From assembly GCA_963966275.1 (NCBI GenBank), contig CAWZYQ010000118.1, forward strand, positions 1 to 12,321: a stretch of 12,321 nucleotides of DNA, in the 5' to 3' direction. The notes beneath the pieces were generated by a model. The model ran no database searches. It was not told where the DNA came from and worked only from the letters and a program-made list of their open reading frames with translations. The position numbers were made by a program, and so were the translations under genes. Below are positions 7,301 through 12,321 of the stretch, in pieces. Origin of the DNA: UBA10427 sp003500135 (GTDB lineage Bacteria; Bacteroidota; Bacteroidia; Cytophagales; Cyclobacteriaceae). The first letter of the stretch is position 1; each line of letters begins with the position of its first letter.

Positions 7301-7668
7301 AGTTGAAAGACGATGACCTTCTTATTGCATCGGAGGATATTCCGGGTTGGTCTGTGGCTACAGAAAACCACATCACGGTAGCCCTGGATATAACCATTAC
7401 AGAAGAACTGGAACAGGAAGGGCTTGCGCGTGATTTTGTAAACCGAATCCAAAACCTTCGTAAGGACAAAGGGTTAGAAGTGCAGGATAAAATCAGTATT
7501 TCGGTCAATAAATTTGATGAAAAAGGTGAAAAGGCGCTAATTTCGAATAAATCCTATATTTGTACTGAAACCCAAGCCAGAGATCTTACGATAAAAGAAA
7601 AAGTTGTGGGTGATATTCTGGAGATAGACCACTTAACAATGACCGTAGCCATTGAGGTGGTGAGTTAA
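4363..7668 (+). CDS. ileS: Isoleucyl-tRNA synthetase, IleRS2 type with GIHH signature
   Basis: Charges tRNA-Ile with isoleucine in the cytoplasm. The 1101 residues are collinear with the eukaryote-like IleRS2 class. The nucleotide-binding signature GPPSANGTPGIHH has GIHH at 55-58 where most class I enzymes have HxGH. The CP1 editing domain has the Thr-rich TTTPWT (226-231) and GTGIVHLAKTFGADD (337-351); Lys345 stands where many IleRS have Pro. Next come WNLSRSRYWG (492-501), DVWFDSG (573-579), DQTRGWFF (610-617) and the second signature KMSKR (648-652). An anticodon-binding helical domain and a long C-terminal extension (roughly 930-1101) follow, without the zinc-binding cysteines of the E. 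coli-type enzyme. The start is GTG at 4363: the N-terminus MKYQEYKNLSL fits the family and no nearby in-frame ATG does. lspA follows after 10 bp. The GIHH form suggests strong mupirocin resistance (see findings). Confidence 0.97.
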   Translation: MKYQEYKNLSLSEVGKDILKRWKQNKTFEKSIETRKGRPTFTFYEGPPSANGTPGIHHVISRTVKDIFCRYKTLQGYLVERKGGWDTHGLPVELQVEKELGITKEDIGKKISVEDYNDKCREAVMKYKSQWDDLTEKMGYWVDLDDPYITFKRDYMETLWYLLKRFYDKGLLYKGYTIQPFSPAAGTGLSSHELNQPGTYKDVKDTSITAQFKVKGTENDYFLAWTTTPWTLPANNSLGVGKKIDYVKASTFNPYTYEPINVILAKDRMHVYFNHKAEEIALEDYKPGDKLIPWKVIEEFKGSELVGKEYEQLLPYIPLPAPAFKVLEADFVTTEDGTGIVHLAKTFGADDYRVSVQNNVPGVMVTDESGKEGPIVDRQGKFVKEITDFAGMYVKNYTGADESDPEYKSTDTLIAIKLKEENKAFKVEKYVHSYPHCWRTDKPVLYYPMESWFIKTTAFKDQLVKLNNTINWKPASTGTGRFGNWLENLVDWNLSRSRYWGTPLPIWRTEDGTEEICIGSVEELKAEVHKAKEAGIMDQELPEDFDLHRPYVDNIVLVSDSGKPMHREPDLIDVWFDSGAMPYAQLHYPFENKEVFDRNYPADFIAEGVDQTRGWFFTLHAIAGMLFDSVAFKNVIANGLVLDKDGNKMSKRLGNVINPFETIEQYGADATRWYLIVNANPWDNLKFDMNGVVEVQRRFFSTLQNTYSFFALYANLDRYNNEEHKVSYDELTRSDRWVLSKLNSLIKTVKEAYENYEPTRAARAIQNFTIDDLSNWYVRLNRKRFWKGEFNADKKAAYYTLHQCLSTIAQLSSPISPFYMDLLYLDLHPQSKENGEYSVHLSEFPEADEKMIDGDLEEQMALAQNISSLVHSLRKQHKIKVRQPLTKIMIPVLDAHLKRQIEAVEDLIISEVNVKEIEFVDTASGVIVKKAKPNFRNLGKQYGPKMKDITKVVAQLSQEDINQFETSGSLSIDAGGEKIELKDDDLLIASEDIPGWSVATENHITVALDITITEELEQEGLARDFVNRIQNLRKDKGLEVQDKISISVNKFDEKGEKALISNKSYICTETQARDLTIKEKVVGDILEIDHLTMTVAIEVVS

Positions 7669-7678
7669 AAATTAAAAA

Positions 7679-8335
7679 ATGAAATACGCAAAATATTATT
7701 TATTGGCCCTGGGTGTCATTGCCATAGATCAGATTGTAAAAATGCTGGTGTATTACAACATGGAAATGGGACTACCGGGCCAGATCAATGTTTTTGGTGA
7801 CTGGTTCAAGCTTCATTACACGCTCAACCCCGGTATGGCCTTTGGATTGGAGTTGGGTAGTGAACACGGAAAACTATTCCTTACTATATTCCGTCTTGCG
7901 GCTATGGTAGGTATCGCTTATTATCTGTATTATTTAGTTAAAAAACAGGTGCCTGCGGGACTTACCTGGTCAATCGCGCTCATATTGGGTGGCGCTATAG
8001 GAAATGTGATCGACAGCACATTTTATGGAGTATGGCTCGATAATGCCCCGTCAGGAGTGTCAACGCCCTGGTTTCATGGGCAGGTAATTGATATGTTTTA
8101 TGTGGATATATGGGAAGGCTGGGTAGCCGATTGGGTACCTCTATTCGGGGGTGAGCACATTTCGCTATGGCCTATATTCAACGTTGCCGACGCTTCAATT
8201 TTCATTGGCGTCGGGTTTATTCTGATTTTCCAGAAGCGCTTTTTCTCAGAGCACAGTGAGAGTGAATCCAGTGATATCAAAATGGATACCAGAACTGAAG
8301 ATGCCGATCAATTTGAAACTCAAAAAGCTCAATAA
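7679..8335 (+). CDS. lspA: Lipoprotein signal peptidase (signal peptidase II)
   Basis: An inner-membrane aspartyl protease that cuts prolipoprotein signal peptides just before the lipid-modified cysteine. The family motifs appear in order: AIDQIVK with Asp17; LNPGMAFG with Asn50; GGAIGNVID (104-112) with Asn109 and Asp112; VIDMF with catalytic-type Asp138; and FNVADASIFIG with the second catalytic Asp171. About four hydrophobic segments fit the usual topology (about 6-24, 66-86, 95-112, 167-185). At 218 residues it is longer than the roughly 160-170 of proteobacterial LspA. The extra length is a Trp- and Gly-rich stretch between 113 and 166, on the periplasmic side near the active site, and a charged tail (188-218, rich in Ser, Glu and Asp) that is probably cytoplasmic. 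It lies 10 bp after ileS; an ileS-lspA pair is common in bacteria. The crp-like gene starts 5 bp later. Confidence 0.96.
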   Translation: MKYAKYYLLALGVIAIDQIVKMLVYYNMEMGLPGQINVFGDWFKLHYTLNPGMAFGLELGSEHGKLFLTIFRLAAMVGIAYYLYYLVKKQVPAGLTWSIALILGGAIGNVIDSTFYGVWLDNAPSGVSTPWFHGQVIDMFYVDIWEGWVADWVPLFGGEHISLWPIFNVADASIFIGVGFILIFQKRFFSEHSESESSDIKMDTRTEDADQFETQKAQ

Positions 8336-8340
8336 TACCC

Positions 8341-8982
8341 GTGTCAGTATTACAACAAATAGAAGAAAATAGTTTACCTCACTTTTTTGAAAGTGAACTA
8401 AAATCGGATATCCTTGAAGTGGCACACCTGGGCAAAGCCGACACAGGTGATTACTTAATGGATATTGGCCAGAATATTGAATTCGTACCCTTAATGATCA
8501 AGGGATCTATTAAAATATTGCGAGAGGATGAAGAGGGTAATGAAATATTCCTGTATTATCTTGAAGAAGGCGATACCTGTGCCATATCACTAACGTGTTG
8601 TTTATCGAGTCAACAGAGCAATATACGTGCTGTTGCTGAACAATACTCGGAATATATTTGTATTCCCATTGAATATGTGGAGAAGTGGATGAATAAGTAT
8701 GATTCATGGAAGGCGTTTATCATGAATACCTATACCAGGCGCTTTAATATGTTACTCCATGCTATCGACCAGCTGGCATTTAAAAAAATGGATGAAAGGC
8801 TTGAAAATTATTTAATTGAAAAGTCTGAACTCCATCAATCAAAAATAATTCATATTTCGCATCTCGATATCGCTACGGACCTCAATACTTCTCGTGAAGT
8901 TATCAGCAGGCTGCTGAAACAACTGGAAAAGATGGGGAAGGTAAGGCTTGGCAGAAATAAAATAGAGATGGTAAATCTTTAG
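8341..8982 (+). CDS. Crp/Fnr-family transcriptional regulator with Cys cluster
   Basis: A 213-residue DNA-binding regulator. Residues about 15-115 form the cyclic-nucleotide-binding-like beta barrel (SIKILREDEEGNEIFLYYLEEGD). A long dimerisation helix follows (about 113-145), then a winged helix-turn-helix (about 150-211) with recognition helix near TSREVISRLLKQLEKMGKV (183-201), close to the Crp/Fnr signature. In place of the phosphate-binding cassette of cAMP-binding Crp (GE...R-A/S) stands EEGDTCAISLTCCLSSQQSN. It has Cys80, Cys86 and Cys87 and no Arg-Ser/Ala pair, so cAMP binding is doubtful; the only other cysteine is Cys107. This Cys-containing form is, to my knowledge, common in Bacteroidota regulators of unknown ligand. 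The start is GTG, 5 bp after lspA; the next Met is residue 40, inside the barrel. The tight spacing suggests co-transcription with ileS-lspA. No terminator hairpin is seen after the stop. Confidence 0.9.
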   Translation: MSVLQQIEENSLPHFFESELKSDILEVAHLGKADTGDYLMDIGQNIEFVPLMIKGSIKILREDEEGNEIFLYYLEEGDTCAISLTCCLSSQQSNIRAVAEQYSEYICIPIEYVEKWMNKYDSWKAFIMNTYTRRFNMLLHAIDQLAFKKMDERLENYLIEKSELHQSKIIHISHLDIATDLNTSREVISRLLKQLEKMGKVRLGRNKIEMVNL

Positions 8983-9013
8983 TTTATAAAGGACACCATA
9001 AAACGCCAATTTT

Positions 9014-9045
9014 TTGCATAAAATATTACATTTTTACTATTTTTT
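9014..9045 (+). promoter_or_regulatory. Weak candidate promoter for metF
   Basis: TTG at 9014-9016 and TATTTTTT at 9038-9045 are 21 bp apart, within the Bacteroidota -33/-7 range. The second element misses the final G of TAnnTTTG. A rival box, CACTTTTG at 9049-9056, matches all but the first T. The tract is very T-rich, so chance matches are likely. I see no SAM riboswitch fold in the 101 bp between crp and metF. Confidence 0.25.
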
Positions 9046-9083
9046 AGCCACTTTTGAAATAAAATCCAATAAATTTTACAAGA

Positions 9084-9947
9084 GTGAAAATATCGGACCT
9101 GCTAGCCAAAAACGAGATCACTTATTCTTTCGAGTTTTTTCCACCCAAAAACTACTCAAGTATACTGGAGTTGGGTATCAATGTTGGTCAGCTTATGAAG
9201 CTGTCGCCTTCATTTATTTCCGTAACCTATGGCGCAGGTGGCTCAACACAGGATGCTTCTTTTGACCTTATTGACTATATACAAAATAAAATAGGTCTGA
9301 CGACCATGGCCCACTACACTTGCGTAAATGCGAGCAAAGAAAAAGTGGAACAAGACTTAAAATTCCTACATGATAGAAATATAAGTAACCTGATGTTGCT
9401 TCGCGGTGATCCACCAAAGGGCACAAAGGATTTTGTTAATAAGGCAGGGTACTTTCAACATGCCAGTGACTTGATCGAACTGGCAGCAGCCAAAAGTTTA
9501 TTTTGTATAGGCGCAGCAGGTTATCCGGAAAAACACCCGGAGTCTGTAAATATGGATAACGATATTAATTATCTAAAATACAAGGTTGACAAAGGGGCGC
9601 ATTTTGTGGTCACACAAATGTTCTTTGATAATAATTACTATTACAATTTCGTACAAAAAGCCAGGGAAGCGGGTATTGACAAACCCATCATTCCAGGAAT
9701 TATCCCGATTGTGAATTATAAGCAGATTAAGAAATTTTCTGATATGTGTGGTACTCAAATTCCTGATGAATTGGTTCAGCAACTGGAACCTTACCAGGAC
9801 AACCGAGAGAAAACATACCAGATCGGTGTTGATTACGCCATTCATCAATGTCGGGAATTACTGGAGGAGGGGGTGCCGGGCCTGCATTTCTACACCTTAA
9901 ATAAATCCCGGGCAACTGTGGATATATTTTCGGAAATAAGAAAATAA
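9084..9947 (+). CDS. metF: Methylenetetrahydrofolate reductase
   Basis: Reduces 5,10-methylene-THF to 5-methyl-THF with an FAD cofactor, providing the methyl group for methionine synthesis in the cytoplasm. The 287 residues match the catalytic TIM-barrel domain only, as in bacterial MetF. SFEFFPPK near the N-terminus carries the catalytic-type Glu17. SVTYGAGGST (about 46-55) and HYTCVNAS belong to the FAD and folate site. LLRGDPP, GAAGYPEKHPES, HFVVTQMFFDN and PGIIPI follow in the expected order, and GLHFYTLNKS lies near the C-terminus. The start is GTG at 9084; no upstream in-frame start is available and the N-terminus MKISDLLAKN fits homologues. It is separated from the crp-like gene by 101 bp, so it may have its own promoter. 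It converges with kbl, and both end at one hairpin. Confidence 0.96.
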   Translation: MKISDLLAKNEITYSFEFFPPKNYSSILELGINVGQLMKLSPSFISVTYGAGGSTQDASFDLIDYIQNKIGLTTMAHYTCVNASKEKVEQDLKFLHDRNISNLMLLRGDPPKGTKDFVNKAGYFQHASDLIELAAAKSLFCIGAAGYPEKHPESVNMDNDINYLKYKVDKGAHFVVTQMFFDNNYYYNFVQKAREAGIDKPIIPGIIPIVNYKQIKKFSDMCGTQIPDELVQQLEPYQDNREKTYQIGVDYAIHQCRELLEEGVPGLHFYTLNKSRATVDIFSEIRK

Positions 9948-9959
9948 ATATTGAACAAA

Positions 9960-9993
9960 GGGGATATCAGAAGCCAATATCCCCACTTTTTTT
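9960..9993 (+). terminator. Convergent terminator shared by metF and kbl
   Basis: An 8-bp perfect GC-containing stem pairs 9960-9967 (ggggatat) with 9977-9984 (atatcccc), with a 9-nt loop. Seven T residues (9987-9993) follow on the plus strand, so it ends metF well. On the minus strand the same stem is followed only by TTTG, a weaker exit for kbl, whose stop codon (9992-9994) overlaps the T-run. Confidence 0.85.
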
Positions 9994-11188
9994 ATTTAAG
10001 CACCCCAAGTTCTTTTCCTACAGAAGTAAAGGCTTCAATGGCTTTATCCAAATGTTCTTTTTCGTGTACGGCCGATATCTGGACCCTTATTCTGGCCTGT
10101 CCTTTGGGTACTACCGGGTAGTAAAAACCAATAACATAAATACCTTTTTCAAGAAGTTTTTCCGCCATTTTCTGTGAAAGCACGGCATCATACAACATAA
10201 TAGGTACAATGGCGTGTTTACCGGGTTTGATATCAAAACCCGCATTGGTCATCTTTTCGCGGAAGTACTTCGTATTATCTTCCAGTTTATCACGCAACTC
10301 AGTGGTTTCAGTGAGTAAATTAAATACTTCAATAGAGGCCCCGGCAATAGAAGGCGCCAATGTGTTGGAAAATAAATACGGCCTTGATCGCTGACGAAGC
10401 AATTCAATGATTTCCTTTTTACCTGATGTAAACCCGCCTGAGGCCCCTCCAAGCGCTTTACCCAGTGTACCTGTGATAATATCCACGCGATCCAATACGT
10501 TTCGATACTCGTGTACTCCACGACCTGTTTTACCTACAAAACCGGTTGAGTGGCATTCATCAGACATTACCAATGCCTTATATTGATCAGCCAAATCACA
10601 AATTTTGTCGAGTTGGGCAATTGTACCATCCATTGAGAACACACCGTCTGTTACAATGATCTTTTGCTTCGCTCCTTTGGCGTCGGCTTCCTGAAGCTTC
10701 TTCTCAAGGTCAGCCATATCGTTGTGATGGTACCTGAAGCGCATCGCTTTGCATAAACGAACCCCATCTATGATGGAAGCATGGTTCAGTGAATCCGAAA
10801 TAATCGCGTCTTCCGGACCGAACAATGGCTCAAACACACCTCCATTGGCATCAAATGCGGCCGCATATAGAATAGTGTCTTCGGTATGCAGGAATTCTGA
10901 AATTTTGCGTTCCAGCGTTTTATGAATATCCTGAGTGCCACAAATAAACCTTACCGATGACATACCAAACCCATGTGTATCGATTGTTTTTTTGGCCGCT
11001 TCAATCACTCTTGGGTGCGACGATAAACCCAAATAGTTGTTCGCACAAAAATTGATCACTTCTTTGCCATCGGTTGTTTGGATAACAGCGCCCTGCGGCG
11101 TTGTGATTACACGCTCATTTTTAAACAAACCGGCTTCCTGAATGTCTTTCAGTTCATTTTCTAATTTCGGTTTTAGCGTATCGTACAT
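9992..11188 (-). CDS. kbl: 2-amino-3-ketobutyrate CoA ligase (glycine C-acetyltransferase)
   Basis: A cytoplasmic PLP enzyme of the alpha-oxoamine synthase family. It splits 2-amino-3-ketobutyrate with CoA into glycine and acetyl-CoA, the second step of threonine breakdown. The 398 residues equal the usual length. The PLP lysine is Lys244 in TGTLGKALGGASGG. VMSDECHSTG carries Asp210 and His213 for the cofactor, SLNHASIIDG has the ring-stacking His136, and NNYLGLSSHP (50-59) is the N-terminal family signature. C-terminal PVVPKGQARIRVQISAVHE is also typical of Kbl, which separates it from KBL-like BioF or HemA. The start is ATG at 11188. The gene is divergent from the SDR threonine dehydrogenase gene at 11419, whose product makes its substrate. 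A weak promoter candidate on the minus strand is TTG (11273-11271), 21 bp, then TAATTTTA (11249-11242). Confidence 0.96.
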   Translation of the reverse strand: MYDTLKPKLENELKDIQEAGLFKNERVITTPQGAVIQTTDGKEVINFCANNYLGLSSHPRVIEAAKKTIDTHGFGMSSVRFICGTQDIHKTLERKISEFLHTEDTILYAAAFDANGGVFEPLFGPEDAIISDSLNHASIIDGVRLCKAMRFRYHHNDMADLEKKLQEADAKGAKQKIIVTDGVFSMDGTIAQLDKICDLADQYKALVMSDECHSTGFVGKTGRGVHEYRNVLDRVDIITGTLGKALGGASGGFTSGKKEIIELLRQRSRPYLFSNTLAPSIAGASIEVFNLLTETTELRDKLEDNTKYFREKMTNAGFDIKPGKHAIVPIMLYDAVLSQKMAEKLLEKGIYVIGFYYPVVPKGQARIRVQISAVHEKEHLDKAIEAFTSVGKELGVLK

Positions 11189-11418
11189 AATTTGATATTT
11201 TATTAATTCCTTTATTGTAGTTGATTTATTTTATATATTCTTAAAATTAGAATGAATATTGCAAAAGAATCAAATACCGTACAATTTTGAACTGTTCACC
11301 AGATAACATGAATTGATACGATATTTATAAATTACATTGCATTATCAACAGCAAATTTACAAATTGTCAATAGTTATCTACCTTTACGCAATATAAAAAT
11401 TAGATAAAAAAACTATTC
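11189..11418. promoter_or_regulatory. Divergent intergenic region between kbl and tdh
   Basis: An AT-rich 230-bp stretch that should hold both start sites. Minus-strand boxes are TAATTTTA (11249-11242, with a TTG 21 bp upstream) and a perfect but distant TAAATTTG (11359-11352). On the plus strand TACCTTTA (11379-11386) is one base off the -7 consensus and 32 bp before the tdh ATG. A 5-bp inverted repeat (attct at 11237-11241 with agaat at 11249-11253) lies beside the nearer kbl box. No gene and no riboswitch fold are recognisable. Confidence 0.35.
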
Positions 11419-12321
11419 ATGGAAAATATACTGGTTATTGGCGCATCAGGACAAATCGGAACGGACCTGGTACCCGCACTTGCTGAAATTTATGGTGAAG
11501 ATCATGTGTATAGTTGCGATATTAAAAAGCCTGATCATATGCGCCATCAAATGTTCATACAGCTAGATGTAACCCATAAAAACGCACTGTTCGACGTTAT
11601 CCGACAATATAAAATCACCCAGGTTTATCATCTTGCGGCTCTTCTTTCAGCTACCGGTGAAAAAGATCCCTTGCACGCCTGGGACCTCAACATGCGAAGC
11701 TTGCTAAATGTCCTTGAATTAGGTAAAGAAAAACTGATCAAAAAGATTTACTGGCCAAGTTCCATAGCTGTTTTTGGAAGGGATACTCCGAAAAGATTAA
11801 CGCCACAGTTCACGGTAATGAACCCAACCACCGTATATGGCATTAGCAAAGTAGCGGGTGAACGCTGGTGTGCCTATTATCACGAAAATTATGGTATTGA
11901 CGTGCGCAGTCTTCGCTACCCGGGATTGATCGGTTATAAATCCATGCCGGGCGGTGGTACTACGGATTATGCGGTGGAAATATATCATAAAGCATTGGAA
12001 ACAGGTAAGTACGAATGCTTTTTAGATAAAAACACCTATTTGCCCATGATGTATATGCCCGATGCCATTAGGGCTACCATTCAGCTTATGGAGGCTGACC
12101 GTTCTAAATTCAGGGTGAAATCAAGTTATAATGTTGCCGGTATCAGCTTTTCTCCTGAAGAACTGGCGTCCTTTATTAAAAGGCACATTCCCGAATTTAC
12201 CATATCCTACAAACCGGACTTCAGACAGGGAATCGCCGATACCTGGCCACAAAGCCTGGATGACAGTTATGCCCATGAAGATTGGGGTTGGAAAAACCAA
12301 TATACCTTGTCCACCATGACG
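11419..12321 (+). CDS. L-threonine 3-dehydrogenase, SDR/epimerase type, 3' end missing
   Basis: Oxidises L-threonine with NAD+ to 2-amino-3-ketobutyrate, the substrate of Kbl. From the ATG at 11419 the frame is open to the window edge, giving 301 residues. Members of this class are a little longer than 310, so only a short tail should be missing. The Rossmann motif GASGQIG spans 8-14, and Asp34 (YSCDIKK) at the end of beta-2 favours NAD over NADP. HLAALLSATGEKDP (71-84), WPSSIAVFG (112-120, with the catalytic-type Ser) and YGISK (Tyr140, Lys144) complete the extended-SDR active site. RYPGLIGYKSMPGGGTTDYAVEIYHKAL (167-193) is typical of the GalE-like threonine dehydrogenases known from Flavobacterium and Cupriavidus, as opposed to the zinc-dependent Tdh of E. 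coli. Divergence from kbl supports this over a sugar-nucleotide epimerase. Confidence 0.9.
   Translation, partial: MENILVIGASGQIGTDLVPALAEIYGEDHVYSCDIKKPDHMRHQMFIQLDVTHKNALFDVIRQYKITQVYHLAALLSATGEKDPLHAWDLNMRSLLNVLELGKEKLIKKIYWPSSIAVFGRDTPKRLTPQFTVMNPTTVYGISKVAGERWCAYYHENYGIDVRSLRYPGLIGYKSMPGGGTTDYAVEIYHKALETGKYECFLDKNTYLPMMYMPDAIRATIQLMEADRSKFRVKSSYNVAGISFSPEELASFIKRHIPEFTISYKPDFRQGIADTWPQSLDDSYAHEDWGWKNQYTLSTMT

Noticed and set aside
6159..7508. Several minus-strand frames of 60-140 codons within ileS
   Set aside because: They are opposite to a fully conserved synthetase sequence and their peptides have no family features.
8983..9083. SAM or other riboswitch before metF
   Set aside because: The 101-bp gap is AT-rich and I found no set of paired stems or conserved riboswitch core in it.
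9014..9265. Plus-strand 83-codon frame overlapping the start of metF
   Set aside because: It runs out of frame through the conserved SFEFFPPK and TYGAGG codons of metF and has no recognisable features.

Overview
The window looks like a chromosomal segment of a Bacteroidota bacterium, most likely of the Cytophagales. The grounds are: -7 promoter boxes of the form TAnnTTTG and no clear Shine-Dalgarno sequences; an AT-rich base composition; the Bacteroidota-style forms of IleRS, LspA and a Crp/Fnr regulator with a TCAISLTCC segment; and a short-chain-type threonine dehydrogenase gene divergent from kbl. I see no tRNA, rRNA, insertion sequence, phage gene or CRISPR array. Genus-level placement is inference.

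Layout. Positions 1-76 carry the last codons of a plus-strand gene whose frame cannot be fixed, followed by a strong terminator (61-118). Positions 120-705 hold no convincing gene. They contain six degenerate 22-bp tandem units (296-427) and then a run of dense inverted repeats (454-606), some of which can pair in two mutually exclusive ways. Two small envelope genes of unknown function follow, transcribed divergently: a secreted beta-rich protein on the minus strand (706-1089) and a lipoprotein on the plus strand (1345-1749, with its own terminator).

The central block is a same-strand run of four genes with short gaps of 31, 10 and 5 bp: an RND/MMPL-family transporter (1908-4331), ileS (4363-7668), lspA (7679-8335) and a Crp/Fnr-family regulator (8341-8982). 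A Bacteroidota -7 box just before 1908 is the only good promoter candidate seen, so they may form one transcript. metF (9084-9947) follows after 101 bp and converges on kbl (minus, 9992-11188) across a shared hairpin terminator. An SDR-type L-threonine 3-dehydrogenase gene (11419 onward, running off the window) diverges from kbl. These last two products would act in succession: threonine to 2-amino-3-ketobutyrate, then to glycine plus acetyl-CoA. MetF next door supplies 5-methyl-THF for methionine synthesis, a one-carbon theme shared with glycine metabolism.

Most of the window is housekeeping, and I found no clear new multi-gene system. The items most worth a second look are the IleRS whose HIGH signature is rearranged to GIHH (a form linked to extreme mupirocin resistance), the 22-bp helically phased repeats, the competing inverted repeats, and the cysteine cluster in the Crp-like regulator placed at the end of the ileS-lspA run.
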